Origin: CAZHNW01 sp942491575 | GTDB lineage: Bacteria > Spirochaetota > UBA4802 > UBA5550 | Direction of reading: 5' to 3' | DNA length: 64,000 nt | Assembly: GCA_942491575.1 (NCBI GenBank) | Contig: CALOBT010000031.1 | Coordinates: 2,046,001 to 2,110,000, forward strand | In this document: in pieces, positions 42,854 to 52,191 of the stretch | How positions within the stretch are numbered: the stretch's first letter is position 1 | Layout: every line of letters starts with the position of its first letter | Made by a program: the position numbers and the translations under genes | The notes under the pieces: generated by a model | The model's input: the letters and a program-made list of their open reading frames with translations, nothing else | Database searches by the model: none | What the model was told of the DNA's origin: nothing

Positions 42854-45490
42854 ATGATTAACTATGGGAAATTAACAATAAAAGTCAAATTGATAATACT
42901 TATGATGGCCACAAGTATGTCAGTACTGGTGATCGCCAGCACTGTTTCTCTTATTCTCACCTATTATTCTAACCGGAACATACTTATTCAGGATCTGAAC
43001 AGATTGGCGGATGTTGTCGGTCAAAACTGTTCAGTATCCCTTACTTTCAATATTCCAGAAGATGCAGAACAGATCCTTTCAGGTCTTGAGGCAAGGCCCT
43101 CAATAAAAGTGGCAGCCATATTTGACAAAAATAACACTCTCTTTGCAATTTTCAAGGTTAATAAAAAAACGAAGCTTAAGATTTCAATGGTTCCTGATAA
43201 TTCGGAGTATTTCTTTTATAGCGATCACCTGCAGATTTTCAAACCAATTAAAGTGGGGGGACGGAAAATCGGAATACTGCTGCTACAAGATGATATGAGT
43301 GCTGTCTATAATGCCATGGAGAGTGATGTAAAAATTTCCCTGGTTGTCATACTGATTGCTTTTCTGGCGGCTTTTGTGATAGCAAGCAGGATGCAAAAGG
43401 TTATATCCGCACCGATTCTTAGAATGGCGGAGACATCGAAAAAGGTTACTGAAAATAATGATTACACTCTAAGAGAAAAAAAAGAGAACGATGATGAAAT
43501 AGGAATTCTTATTGATGCATTCAATGAGATGCTCAGCAGAATTCAAAAACGGGACAGCGATCTTAGAGAAAGTGAACAGCGTCTGGAACTGGTAATTGAA
43601 GGAGCAGAACTTGGAATGTGGGACTGGAACATTGTAACCGGTGATCTTATTTTAAATGACAGGTGGCCCGGAATGCTTGGATATGCGATGGAAGAAATAA
43701 CGCCCAGCAAGGATACCTGGGACGAACTGCTTCATCCCGCGGACAAGGAGCGTGTCTATTCTCAGCTGAACGCCCACCTTGCAAAAGGGACAGAGTACGC
43801 CCCGGAGTTCAGGATGAAGACCAGATCCGGAGAATGGCTGTGGATTCATGCACGTGGTAAGGTGGTGAAACGGAGTGACGAGGGGGAGGCCCTGCGAATG
43901 CTGGGAATCCATTTGGATATCAGCAGGCACAAGATGGCAGAGGAGAGCATACTGAAGGAAAGGGATATGGCCCAAAGGTATCTTGATCTGGCAGGGACCA
44001 TGCTCATAGCCCTGGATGTTAAAGGGAGGATTACTCTTATCAATAAGAAGGGGTGTGATCTTCTGGGGTATCGTGAAGAAGAGCTTATCAATAATATATG
44101 GTTTGATAACTTTTTCGAAGAAGAAAACAGAGATGAAGTGATGTCTGTTTTTCATGAAATAATATCTGGAGTCATTAAACAATTTGAGTATTATGAGAAT
44201 AAAGTCAGGACCAAAAACGGGGAGCAGAGACTATTTGCCTGGCACAATACTCTCCTCTATGATGATCAGGGGAATATAATAGGTACGTTGAGTTCGGCAG
44301 AAGATATAACTGACAGAAAGCGTAACGAAGAGGAGATGGTCAGAATGAGGAATCTTCTTAACAATATATTCAACTCCATGCCTTCAGTGCTTGTGGGGGT
44401 CGATCCGGAAGGAAGAATTACCCAGTGGAATCATGAAGCTGAAAGAGTGACTAAAATATCAGCAGATGATTCAATGGGAAAAATTTTTACCGATGTGTTT
44501 CCGTTAATTCCCGATGCAATGAATAAAATCAGAGAAGTAATTGAGCGACGAGAGCCCGTTACGGATGAGAGAATAGTTATGGATATAGATGGGAGCAAAC
44601 ATTTTACCGATGTCACTGCATATCCTCTCATATCAAATGGCATAAATGGAGCAGTAATCCGTATAGATGATGTTACTCAGCGGGTTCGCCTAGAGGAGAT
44701 TATGCTGCAGACTGAAAAGATGATGAGTGTCGGTGGTCTTGCTGCCGGAATGGCCCATGAAATAAATAATCCACTGGGGATAATTTATCAGGGAATACAA
44801 AATATTATTCGTCGCCTTTCTCCTGATAATAACAGAAACCTGACAGTTGCCGATAAGCTGGGAATAGACCTCCACATTGTTGAAGAATACATGAAAGAGA
44901 GGCACATAATTAAATACCTGCAGGGTATAGAAGAGGCTGTGGCAAGATCATCTCTAATTATAAAGAACATGCTGGATTTCAGCAGACACAGCAAATCAAA
45001 GATGGGTGAAGAAGATATAAATGAACTTATAGATAACACGATTTTTCTTGCGGAAAATGATTATGATCTTAAGAAAAAATATGACTTCAAGTATATTGAT
45101 ATTCAACGGGATTATGATGATTCTCTGGGGAAAATAATTTGCACAAAAACAGAAATCGAACAGGTGTTGCTTAATCTTTTAAAGAATTCTGCACATGCCA
45201 TGACTAGAGTTCAAAAGGAATTTTATTCTCCTGCTATTTTAATTAAAACCCAACTAAAAAAAGATTATATTGTCATAGAGTTAAGTGATAACGGTCCTGG
45301 GATGGATGAGGAGATCAGGAAAAGGATTTTTGAACCGTTCTTTACCACAAAGGGGGTGGGCGTGGGAACGGGCCTTGGATTATCTGTTTCTTATTTTATT
45401 ATCTGTGATCATCATAAAGGCAATATATCTGTGGAATCAGAACCGGGGAAAGGGACAAAGTTTATTATCAATTTGCCGGTAAAACAATAG
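42854..45490 (+). CDS. Sensor histidine kinase: CHASE8-like-HAMP-PAS-PAS-PAS-HisKA-HATPase, about 878 aa
   Basis: Span 1 (about 14-34) and span 2 (about 165-185) enclose a domain like the CHASE8 region of YfiN-type proteins (ILIQDLNRLADVVGQNCS, SLTFNIPEDAEQILSGLEAR). HAMP follows (about 186-240), then three PAS domains (about 250-370, 375-495, 500-620; GMWDWNIVTGDLILNDRWPG, IALDVKGRITLINKKG, VGVDPEGRITQWNHEAERVT). The kinase core has MAHEINNPLGIIYQGIQNI with the phospho-His, NLLKNSAHAM, DNGPGMDEEI and GTGLGLSVSYFI. YfiR upstream probably binds the periplasmic domain. The ATG at 42854 was preferred to 42836 because it follows the YfiR stop directly. Confidence 0.9.
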   Translation: MINYGKLTIKVKLIILMMATSMSVLVIASTVSLILTYYSNRNILIQDLNRLADVVGQNCSVSLTFNIPEDAEQILSGLEARPSIKVAAIFDKNNTLFAIFKVNKKTKLKISMVPDNSEYFFYSDHLQIFKPIKVGGRKIGILLLQDDMSAVYNAMESDVKISLVVILIAFLAAFVIASRMQKVISAPILRMAETSKKVTENNDYTLREKKENDDEIGILIDAFNEMLSRIQKRDSDLRESEQRLELVIEGAELGMWDWNIVTGDLILNDRWPGMLGYAMEEITPSKDTWDELLHPADKERVYSQLNAHLAKGTEYAPEFRMKTRSGEWLWIHARGKVVKRSDEGEALRMLGIHLDISRHKMAEESILKERDMAQRYLDLAGTMLIALDVKGRITLINKKGCDLLGYREEELINNIWFDNFFEEENRDEVMSVFHEIISGVIKQFEYYENKVRTKNGEQRLFAWHNTLLYDDQGNIIGTLSSAEDITDRKRNEEEMVRMRNLLNNIFNSMPSVLVGVDPEGRITQWNHEAERVTKISADDSMGKIFTDVFPLIPDAMNKIREVIERREPVTDERIVMDIDGSKHFTDVTAYPLISNGINGAVIRIDDVTQRVRLEEIMLQTEKMMSVGGLAAGMAHEINNPLGIIYQGIQNIIRRLSPDNNRNLTVADKLGIDLHIVEEYMKERHIIKYLQGIEEAVARSSLIIKNMLDFSRHSKSKMGEEDINELIDNTIFLAENDYDLKKKYDFKYIDIQRDYDDSLGKIICTKTEIEQVLLNLLKNSAHAMTRVQKEFYSPAILIKTQLKKDYIVIELSDNGPGMDEEIRKRIFEPFFTTKGVGVGTGLGLSVSYFIICDHHKGNISVESEPGKGTKFIINLPVKQ

Positions 45491-45697
45491 CCCCTTGGGT
45501 TTCTCTTTTTAATTTTATATCAATTTTTTCCTCGCTGTATAAATGGGATTTGTATTACAGTTAAAGTTTGTCCAGTGAAGAAAATCTATATACAATGGAA
45601 ATTAATTAACTAAAGTATTTCATCTTTGATTATGCCCTTGACATGTATATTGTTTGGAAGTACCTTTATAAAAGATTAAGATTGCGGGGAGCAGTAC

Positions 45698-46936
45698 ATG
45701 GATAAAATCTTACTGGTTGAAGACAGTAAATCGTTTGCAATGCTAATCATCAGCAGCATAAAAACTGAAATAGATTGTGAGATTCACTGGGCAGGATCTT
45801 ATTCCGAGGCGGAAGAATTGGTTGAACGTGAAGGGAACTTTTTTCTCGGTCTTTTGGACCTGACACTGCCCGATTCTTCGAAGGGGGAGATTCTTGATCT
45901 GGCTTTAGCTGAAAATATTCCATCTATTGTCTTTACCGGCAATTTTAATGAAGAAATGAGGAAAATGTGCTGGGAAAAAATGGTGATAGATTATGTTTTA
46001 AAGGAAGGTCCAAGCAACCTTGACTATATTGTATCCCTGATAAAGAGAATACGCGCGAACAGGGAAGTGAACGTTCTTGTTGTTGATGATTCGGCAACTT
46101 CAAGAAAATTTATAGAGAGTCTTTTGTTAATCCATCAGTATAATGTACTGGAAGCTGATAATGGGCAGAGGGCGCTTGAAATTTTAGAGGAAAACAAAGA
46201 AATCAAACTTGTAATTACAGATTATATTATGCCCGTAATGGATGGATTCGATCTTGTCAAAAGAATTCGGGCAGATTACAAAAAGGATGAGCTTGCGGTG
46301 ATTGGGATTTCAGCACAGAATAATAAAATACTTTCGGCAAAGTTCATCAAAAATGGGGCTAATGATTTTATATCAAAACCCTTTACAAATGAGGAATTTT
46401 ATTGCAGGGTAGGCTTGAATGTAGAAATGATTGAAAAGATTGAGAGCATTAAGAACTTTGCAAATAAGGATTTTTTAACAGGACTCTTTAACCGTAAGTA
46501 TTTTTTTGAAATGGGTGGCGTGCTTCATGCAAATTTTAAAAGAAAAAATTTGTCCATTGTAATTGGCATGATAGACATCGACCACTTCAAGAGTGTTAAT
46601 GATACATATGGTCATGATGCCGGTGATGCTGTTTTGAAGGCTGTGGCTGCTCTTTTTCAAAACAGGTTCAGGGAGTCCGATGTGGTTGCTCGTTTCGGTG
46701 GTGAGGAGTTTTGTGTTCTTGCCGGAAACCTTTCTGGTGAATCTGCAAAGTCAATTTTTGAAGAGGTGAGGGTGATGGTTGAAAACCTTGAGGTTGTTGT
46801 TAATGATAAGGTAATAAAGGTAACAATTAGCTCCGGTTTATGTGCAGAATTTAATACTCTTGATAATATGATAAAAGTTGCCGATGAAAAACTTTACGAG
46901 GCCAAAAACAGTGGTCGGAACATGGTGGTGTTGTAA
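45698..46936 (+). CDS. REC-REC-GGDEF response regulator diguanylate cyclase, 412 aa
   Basis: Two receivers in a row: the first (about 1-120) keeps ILLVEDSKS, LLDLTLPDSS and FTGNF, but has KEG instead of KP near the end; the second (about 125-245) is canonical (VLVVDDSATSRK, VITDYIMPVMDG, SKPFT). The GGDEF domain (about 250-412) has an intact active site, GGEEF at 334-338, with inhibitory-site RESD five residues before. It should make cyclic di-GMP on phosphorylation. It lies 207 bp after the YfiR/CHASE8 kinase pair, which is its likely input. GGGGAG precedes the ATG. Confidence 0.92.
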   Translation: MDKILLVEDSKSFAMLIISSIKTEIDCEIHWAGSYSEAEELVEREGNFFLGLLDLTLPDSSKGEILDLALAENIPSIVFTGNFNEEMRKMCWEKMVIDYVLKEGPSNLDYIVSLIKRIRANREVNVLVVDDSATSRKFIESLLLIHQYNVLEADNGQRALEILEENKEIKLVITDYIMPVMDGFDLVKRIRADYKKDELAVIGISAQNNKILSAKFIKNGANDFISKPFTNEEFYCRVGLNVEMIEKIESIKNFANKDFLTGLFNRKYFFEMGGVLHANFKRKNLSIVIGMIDIDHFKSVNDTYGHDAGDAVLKAVAALFQNRFRESDVVARFGGEEFCVLAGNLSGESAKSIFEEVRVMVENLEVVVNDKVIKVTISSGLCAEFNTLDNMIKVADEKLYEAKNSGRNMVVL

Positions 46937-47303
46937 AAATTTATCATACAGTTGAAAAAGTCCATCCGTATAAAAAAATATTCTACTATAACATTCATTC
47001 TTTTTAATCTTTCAATTCCAGGAGGATAAATGCTGGAAGTGTTATTGTTTTCGCAAAATTAACAAATTTGATTTAAATGTAAGATGGGGGGCGCTTTCCC
47101 CAGGGGAGGTGAGGGTTCCCTTGAACTGTTTGAAGATGGTTTTCTGGTTACAGCTGTGTGGTGGGGGATGGTTGCTGTATAAAGGATTCAATTTTTCCTC
47201 TAATGAAATAATTCCTTTTTTTTGTGAAAAATATTATTTGACCACTCATCTGATGAGTGGTATGAGTGTCCTGGTAATCGGAAATGGGCTATGGAGGCTT
47301 CAT
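46937..47303. other. Intergenic stretch with a copy of repeat A
   Basis: Holds repeat A (47081-47199) and the upstream region of the FAD oxidoreductase. The frame open from 47109 into that gene is a by-product of the repeat and is not counted as coding. Confidence 0.55.
47081..47199 (+). repeat. Dispersed repeat A, copy 1
   Basis: Shares GGGGAGGTGAGGG, CCCTTGAACTGTTTGAAGA and GGTGGGGGATGGTTGCTG with the copies at 58387-58513 and 60682-60807. Its right end is more diverged. It is richer in G and C than its surroundings. Confidence 0.75.
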
Positions 47304-48878
47304 ATGAAAGATAAAAAAATGTCGAGAAAAAAATTTCTGGCCGCTTCTGCGGTTACGGCAACTGTTGCAGTCGGGGCAGGATTAGTATGTAGTGACGACT
47401 CGGATAACAGGGTGAAAATATCTGAAAAAACGACAACAATTGAGCCACCAAAACCAAAAAAATCAAATAAACAAATCAAGGAAAGTTCCAGGTCAATTCC
47501 GGTACTGGCAGAAACGGATGTTTTAGTTGTTGGAAGCGGACCATCTGGCCTGGCTGCCGCATTATCCGCAGCAAAAGAGGGCGTTGATACCATTCTTCTT
47601 GAACGATATGGATTTTTTGGTGGTGTTATAACCCAGGTAAATATGGGATCCATTGCGTGGTACCGTTATGCCGCAACTAATGATGCAGGAGGAATACAGG
47701 CGGAATTTGAAAAGAAAGCGAAAGAAATGGGAGCCAGTATGGACCAATATGAAAAAATGAAAAAGGTTCCTTTTGTTACCGGGATGATGGAAAAGCAGGG
47801 ATTACTGGTCGATGGAAAACCTACTTACGAGCTTCTGGATACAGAGTTATTCAAGTACGTAGCTGATACGATGCTTCTTGAATCCGGTATTGTTCCAGTA
47901 CTTCACTGTCTGGCTGTGGATGCTATAATGGAAGGCAATACCATAAAAGGTGTAATAACGGAAAGTAAATCCGGCAGACAGGCAATTCTGGCTAAACGGG
48001 TTATTGACGCCACGGGCGATGCTGATATTGCTCATTTCGCCGGTGCAGCATATCGCAAAGATCCTAAAGAGAAGCTTCATGGAGTAACTTCAAATTTCAG
48101 CTGCACCGGTGTGAATTTTCCTGCCTTTATTGCTTCCGGTATGCTTGATGATACAAAGATTAAGGATCTAAACTTGCAGACATCAGGAAAGGAGGATGGG
48201 ATGTCCGCCAGTATTGTCATCAGGAAGCCCTTTGAAAAGGCCCAAAAAGCCGGTCTATTAGAAAAAGACTGGGTTGTTGTAGGTTTGTGGGACGGCCTCA
48301 TCAATGAAGGAGACATTCAATCCATGAATGCTGTTCATCTGGAAAATATTGATTGTACTGATGTTCTTGATCTTACCAATGCTGAAATGGAAGGGCGAAG
48401 ACGATCTATGTTCGTTATGGAAGCTTTAAGAAAATATCAAATGGGTTTTTCTGACGCACGTATTCGTAATTTTCATACTCAGCTGGGTACCCGCGAATCG
48501 AGAAAAATAAAAGGGACTTATACTATAACCGAACATGATATCAAGAACCAGGCACGGTTCAAAGATTCTATCGGAATTTGCCCTGAATTTATAGATGGAC
48601 ATGGTCACTTATACATGCCTACCACGGGCCGGTATTTCCATGTTCCTTACGGGATAATGCTTCCGGAAAAAGTTGAAAATCTACTGGTGGCAGGTCGCGC
48701 TGTTGCTGGAGATAAGATTTCCCATGCCGCAACCCGTCAGATGGTTTGCTGCATGGCTACAGGACAGGGAGCTGGCGTAGCTGCAGCAGTTTCAGTGAAA
48801 GACAGGGTATCCTGTAGAAGAGTTAACATGGCAGCCGTCCAAAAGCATCTTAAAAAGCAGGGAGTAAGAATTGCTTAA
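47304..48878 (+). CDS. Secreted FAD-dependent oxidoreductase, 525 aa
   Basis: The start at 47304 has GGAGG six bases upstream. The N-terminus (MSRKKFLAASAVTATVAVGA) looks like a Tat-type signal with RK in place of RR. After a Lys/Pro-rich linker comes the FAD site DVLVVGSGPSGLAAALSAA with LLERYGFFGG (about 70-110), and near the end LLVAGRAVAGDKISHAATRQ, matching the FAD_oxidored family of flavoproteins with unknown substrates. TGDADIAHFAGAAY is the second FAD-contact motif. The longer frame from 47109 starts in repeat A and was rejected. Confidence 0.85.
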   Translation: MKDKKMSRKKFLAASAVTATVAVGAGLVCSDDSDNRVKISEKTTTIEPPKPKKSNKQIKESSRSIPVLAETDVLVVGSGPSGLAAALSAAKEGVDTILLERYGFFGGVITQVNMGSIAWYRYAATNDAGGIQAEFEKKAKEMGASMDQYEKMKKVPFVTGMMEKQGLLVDGKPTYELLDTELFKYVADTMLLESGIVPVLHCLAVDAIMEGNTIKGVITESKSGRQAILAKRVIDATGDADIAHFAGAAYRKDPKEKLHGVTSNFSCTGVNFPAFIASGMLDDTKIKDLNLQTSGKEDGMSASIVIRKPFEKAQKAGLLEKDWVVVGLWDGLINEGDIQSMNAVHLENIDCTDVLDLTNAEMEGRRRSMFVMEALRKYQMGFSDARIRNFHTQLGTRESRKIKGTYTITEHDIKNQARFKDSIGICPEFIDGHGHLYMPTTGRYFHVPYGIMLPEKVENLLVAGRAVAGDKISHAATRQMVCCMATGQGAGVAAAVSVKDRVSCRRVNMAAVQKHLKKQGVRIA

Positions 48879-48965
48879 CTTTTGATACAGGTTTTTATCT
48901 TAAACAATCTCTGGAAATAAGAGTTTTCGATGATTTCATATAGTAAAACAGAAGGAGAATAAATT

Positions 48966-49125
48966 ATGTCAACAACAGATTGGGCCTGGTAATGGTGGCA
49001 GTTTACCCTTCGATATTTTAACACCTCGGCTCCACATGGTACAGTTATTTAAGTATTTTGTAAAAGATGATCCCTCCATCATTAACAGCTTTTCTGCCAA
49101 TAAAATGGAATCTTTATCTGCCTGA
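48966..49125 (+). pseudogene. Small gene broken by a frameshift near its start
   Basis: AGAAGGAGAATAAATT is an excellent ribosome binding site before ATG 48966, but this frame stops after eight codons (MSTTDWAW). The next frame from 48967 reads QQQIGPGNGGSLPFDILTPR, LHMVQLFKYFVKDDPSIINS and ends at 49125, which looks like real protein. A change of one or two bases after the start would restore a 53-residue protein. Either a recent frameshift or a recoding site. Family not recognised. Confidence 0.5.
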
Positions 49126-49172
49126 TTGTCGATAATTACCCTGTGATGTTTTATTACTGGGGCAGGCAAAAT

Positions 49173-50192
49173 ATGAATAAAAAACCTGGGGCTTTACAAT
49201 CTTTCTCTTCCATGAAGTTGTTTTGTTTTTCATTTTTTCTCTTTATTTTGATTACTTCCAATGCATTCTCAAAAACATATAATGGCCATCCGAGAACTAT
49301 TGCGCATGACTTCCTCGACATGGAGAAGGGGGTCGGTGCCGGGGAAAGGCATTATCTGTATATTGACAGCCTTATAAACAGGGCAATTGCCAGAATTACT
49401 GTGAAGAAAACATATTCAACAGATGAAGCTATCAGGATATTGCTGACTATTGACTATCTGCTCAGAGGGGAGGGCTTCAGGTTTGAAAATAATCTGTTGC
49501 TCAGCAAAGGTATTGATTCAAAAATAATTGACTGTGATAATTACTGTACTCTCTATACTGCCATCTCTGAGGTATTAAAACTTCCTATTATTCCGGTTTA
49601 TGCCCCCAATCACAGCTTTATACGCTTTAACTTTAAAGATGGGTCTTATCTCAACTGGGAGTGTACGGAAGGCAGGCACTACTCAAACGCATACTATATA
49701 AATCGTTTGAAAATTCCAAAAAAGTCAATAGATAAAGGGGTCTATCTGAAAAGTCTCAGCAGGAAGGAGTTTCTTGCGGTACAATCTAATAATATCGGGG
49801 CATATCTTATGTCCCGGAGAAATTTTAACAGTGCAATTCCATATTTCAACTCAGCCATTGAAGTGTACCCTAATTTTTCATCGGCATATCATAACAGGGG
49901 CACAGCCTTATATGCAATAAAGCAATCGAAGGATGCCTTTATTGATTTAAATACCGCCATGGGATTCGATCCGTCAAGAGCTTCCACCCATAACAGCCTG
50001 GGGGACATCTTCTTTGATTTGAGAGAATATAGTAAAGCGATGGAACATTATACTATCAGTATAAAATTAGATCCGGGAAACTATGTTCCCTATCACAGCA
50101 TCGGTTTGATTTTCAAACATCAGGGTTTCGATAAAAAATCATCTAAGTGGTTGAAGAAATCTGTGGAGATAAAAAAGAAATTTAATAAATGA
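49173..50192 (+). CDS. Secreted transglutaminase-like/SirB1-type protein with TPR repeats, about 339 aa
   Basis: A signal peptide (about 15-35, LFCFSFFLFILITSNAFS) is followed by a papain-like transglutaminase fold: YLYIDSLINRAIARIT, DCDNYCTLYTAISEVL with the putative catalytic Cys, YAPNHSFIRF with the His and LNWECTEG with the acid. Four TPR units follow (about 205-335: NFNSAIPYFNSAIEVYPN, SSAYHNRGTALYAIKQSKDA, STHNSLGDIFFDLREYSKAM, PYHSIGLIFKHQGF). The ATG at 49173 has CAGG before it and suits the signal peptide better than 49143. Role unknown; the family often acts in envelope proteins. Confidence 0.75.
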   Translation: MNKKPGALQSFSSMKLFCFSFFLFILITSNAFSKTYNGHPRTIAHDFLDMEKGVGAGERHYLYIDSLINRAIARITVKKTYSTDEAIRILLTIDYLLRGEGFRFENNLLLSKGIDSKIIDCDNYCTLYTAISEVLKLPIIPVYAPNHSFIRFNFKDGSYLNWECTEGRHYSNAYYINRLKIPKKSIDKGVYLKSLSRKEFLAVQSNNIGAYLMSRRNFNSAIPYFNSAIEVYPNFSSAYHNRGTALYAIKQSKDAFIDLNTAMGFDPSRASTHNSLGDIFFDLREYSKAMEHYTISIKLDPGNYVPYHSIGLIFKHQGFDKKSSKWLKKSVEIKKKFNK

Positions 50193-50488
50193 ACTCTACC
50201 TGCAGAAAGGCTCCTGCAGCCGCATTGTCTGAACGGTTCCTCCTCAGCCTTTTTCCACGGCAGGTCCATAGTGTTGCCGGAATTTATTAAATATAGAAAC
50301 AGCTGGTGAAGATTACACAGCTTATGTATCAGCATTTCAGCAGAAATTAAAAAAAACTGTTGTCTCTTCAATAAAACAGACAAAATAATGTTGTGTACAT
50401 ACGGTGCTGTTTATATATAGTATCAGATTCAGAATTATTATAATATATTTTAATTTTACTATACAAGAAACTAAAAAAGGATATTAAA

Positions 50489-51853
50489 ATGCCAGCAAAT
50501 TCAATGAGCCAATTGGTCTCTTTGTGTAAAAGAAGAGGCTTTATTTTTCAAAACGCGGAAATATATGGTGGAATGCAGGGAGTCTACGACTTTGGCCCCC
50601 TGGGTGTAGAACTCAAAAATAATCTCAAACAGGCGTGGTGGAAGTCCATGGTCTATGAGAGAGATGATATAGAGGGACTGGACACAGCTATCCTTACCAA
50701 CCGTAAAGTTTTGCAGTACTCAGGTCACGAAGATACCTTTAGTGATCCATTAGTGGATTGTAAAGAGTGCAAAACCAGAATGAGAGCTGACCATGTTACA
50801 GATGGTAAATGTCAAAATTGCGGATCAAAAGACCTGACAGAACCAAGAGAATTCAACCTTATGTTCAGCACGCATGCAGGGCCTGTTGTAAGTGATGACT
50901 CCCTTGCATATTTAAGACCTGAGACAGCCCAGTCCATTTTTACAAACTTTAAAAATGTAGTCGATTCAACATCACGAAAAGTACCCTTTGGAATTGCTCA
51001 AATGGGTAAGAGTTACCGGAATGAAATTACTCCACGAAACTTTCTCTTTAGAGTAAGAGAGTTTGAGCAGATGGAGCTGGAGTTCTTTTGTGAGCCTGGT
51101 ACCGAAAAAGAGTGGCACACCTATTGGAAAAATGCCCGCCTGCAATGGTGGATAGATCAGGGACTTGCCCCTGAGAATATAGTGGCAAGAGATATTCCTG
51201 AAGAGGATTTAGCACATTACGCCAACGCCTGTTTCGATATTGAATATAAGTTTCCTCATGGAATGGACGAACTTGAAGGAGTTGCATCACGAACCGACTA
51301 TGATCTGGGAAATCATACCAAGGCTCAAAAGGATTATGATATCCAGGCTCATATTCATGAAAACAATGAATCAAATACCAAGATGGCTGTTTTGGATGAC
51401 AACAACAAGTGGTTTATTCCCTATGTGGTTGAACCTTCAGCTGGTGTTGAACGTGGATTTATTGCTATACTTACCGAAGCCTATACCGAAGAAGATCTTG
51501 GCGATGGTAAATCACGTATTGTTTTGAAGCTGAAAAAACACCTTGCCCCAATCAAGGTTGCAGTAATACCTCTAAAGAAAAATAAAGAGGAAATTGTAAA
51601 TACCTGTAAAGAGATCAAACAAAAGCTGCAAAAACTTGGAATTGGTAGAATTCTGTTCGAAAATACCGGTAATATTGGAAAGGCTTATCGTCGACATGAT
51701 GAGATTGGAACTCCAATATGTATTACTGTTGATTTTGACTCAATTGAAGGGGACAATCCGACAGTAACTGTTCGCGATCGAGACTCGATGGAACAGATAA
51801 AGGTATCGATTAACGATATTGTTGAACACGTTAAAAACTATTACACCATATAG
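50489..51853 (+). CDS. glyQS: Glycyl-tRNA synthetase (single-chain, alpha2 type)
   Basis: Charges tRNA-Gly. This is the 454-aa form found in archaea, eukaryotes and some bacteria, unlike the split GlyQ/GlyS of most Gram-negatives. Class II motif 2 is in FGIAQMGKSYRNEITPRNF with FRVREFEQMELEFF following, motif 3 is PSAGVERGFIAIL, and a zinc insertion is at CKECKTRM...CQNCGSKD (about 91-114). The C-terminal anticodon-binding domain (about 350-454) has PIKVAVIPLKKNKEEIV and ENTGNIGKAYRRHDEIGTP. AAAAGGATATTAAA precedes the ATG and a terminator follows. Confidence 0.96.
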   Translation: MPANSMSQLVSLCKRRGFIFQNAEIYGGMQGVYDFGPLGVELKNNLKQAWWKSMVYERDDIEGLDTAILTNRKVLQYSGHEDTFSDPLVDCKECKTRMRADHVTDGKCQNCGSKDLTEPREFNLMFSTHAGPVVSDDSLAYLRPETAQSIFTNFKNVVDSTSRKVPFGIAQMGKSYRNEITPRNFLFRVREFEQMELEFFCEPGTEKEWHTYWKNARLQWWIDQGLAPENIVARDIPEEDLAHYANACFDIEYKFPHGMDELEGVASRTDYDLGNHTKAQKDYDIQAHIHENNESNTKMAVLDDNNKWFIPYVVEPSAGVERGFIAILTEAYTEEDLGDGKSRIVLKLKKHLAPIKVAVIPLKKNKEEIVNTCKEIKQKLQKLGIGRILFENTGNIGKAYRRHDEIGTPICITVDFDSIEGDNPTVTVRDRDSMEQIKVSINDIVEHVKNYYTI

Positions 51854-51886
51854 GTTATTTGGTCAGCAATAAAAATGTAAATTGGG

Positions 51887-51930
51887 GATAATACGAGCTA
51901 TATCAGGTTGATACAGCTCGGATTATTTTT
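51887..51930 (+). terminator. Intrinsic terminator of the glycyl-tRNA synthetase gene
   Basis: ATAATACGAGCT pairs with AGCTCGGATTAT (outer and inner stems with a 2-nt internal mismatch), followed by TTTTTAT; it lies 34 bp past the stop. Confidence 0.8.
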
Positions 51931-52105
51931 ATATTAAGCTGTGATGAGATATCGGTATCTCTTATGTTTATTATATTAAAAGCCATTTATATCAATTAAG
52001 TATGACATTACCCGTGTTTTTCAGACAATGCAAATTCGGGGATTCTTTCCTGGTATTGAATAACAAGCAGCTGATGCAGCCTGACGGCCCATGCTTTTCA
52101 GAAGG

Positions 52106-52171
52106 TCCTGTTCCTGCGTGGGCACAAACCTCATCCTGAGAACCGGATGAGGTTTGTGCCCACGGCACGGG
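52106..52171. repeat. Dispersed repeat B, copy 1, with perfect 19-bp inverted arms
   Basis: GTGGGCACAAACCTCATCC (52118-52136) and its exact complement (52145-52163) enclose TGAGAACC. It is framed by TCCTGTTCCTGC on the left and CACGGCACGGG on the right. The related copy at 57829-57897 has decayed arms. It lies 21 bp past the end of the GbsR-like gene and may also terminate its transcript. Confidence 0.8.
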
Positions 52172-52191
52172 TTTTCAAGGCATGTGTAAAA

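Larger units (their letters stand above)
51854..52191. other. Intergenic stretch with terminator and repeat B
   Basis: Holds the terminator of the glycyl-tRNA synthetase gene and the hairpin repeat B just after the end of the minus-strand GbsR-like gene. Nothing else is visible. Confidence 0.5.
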
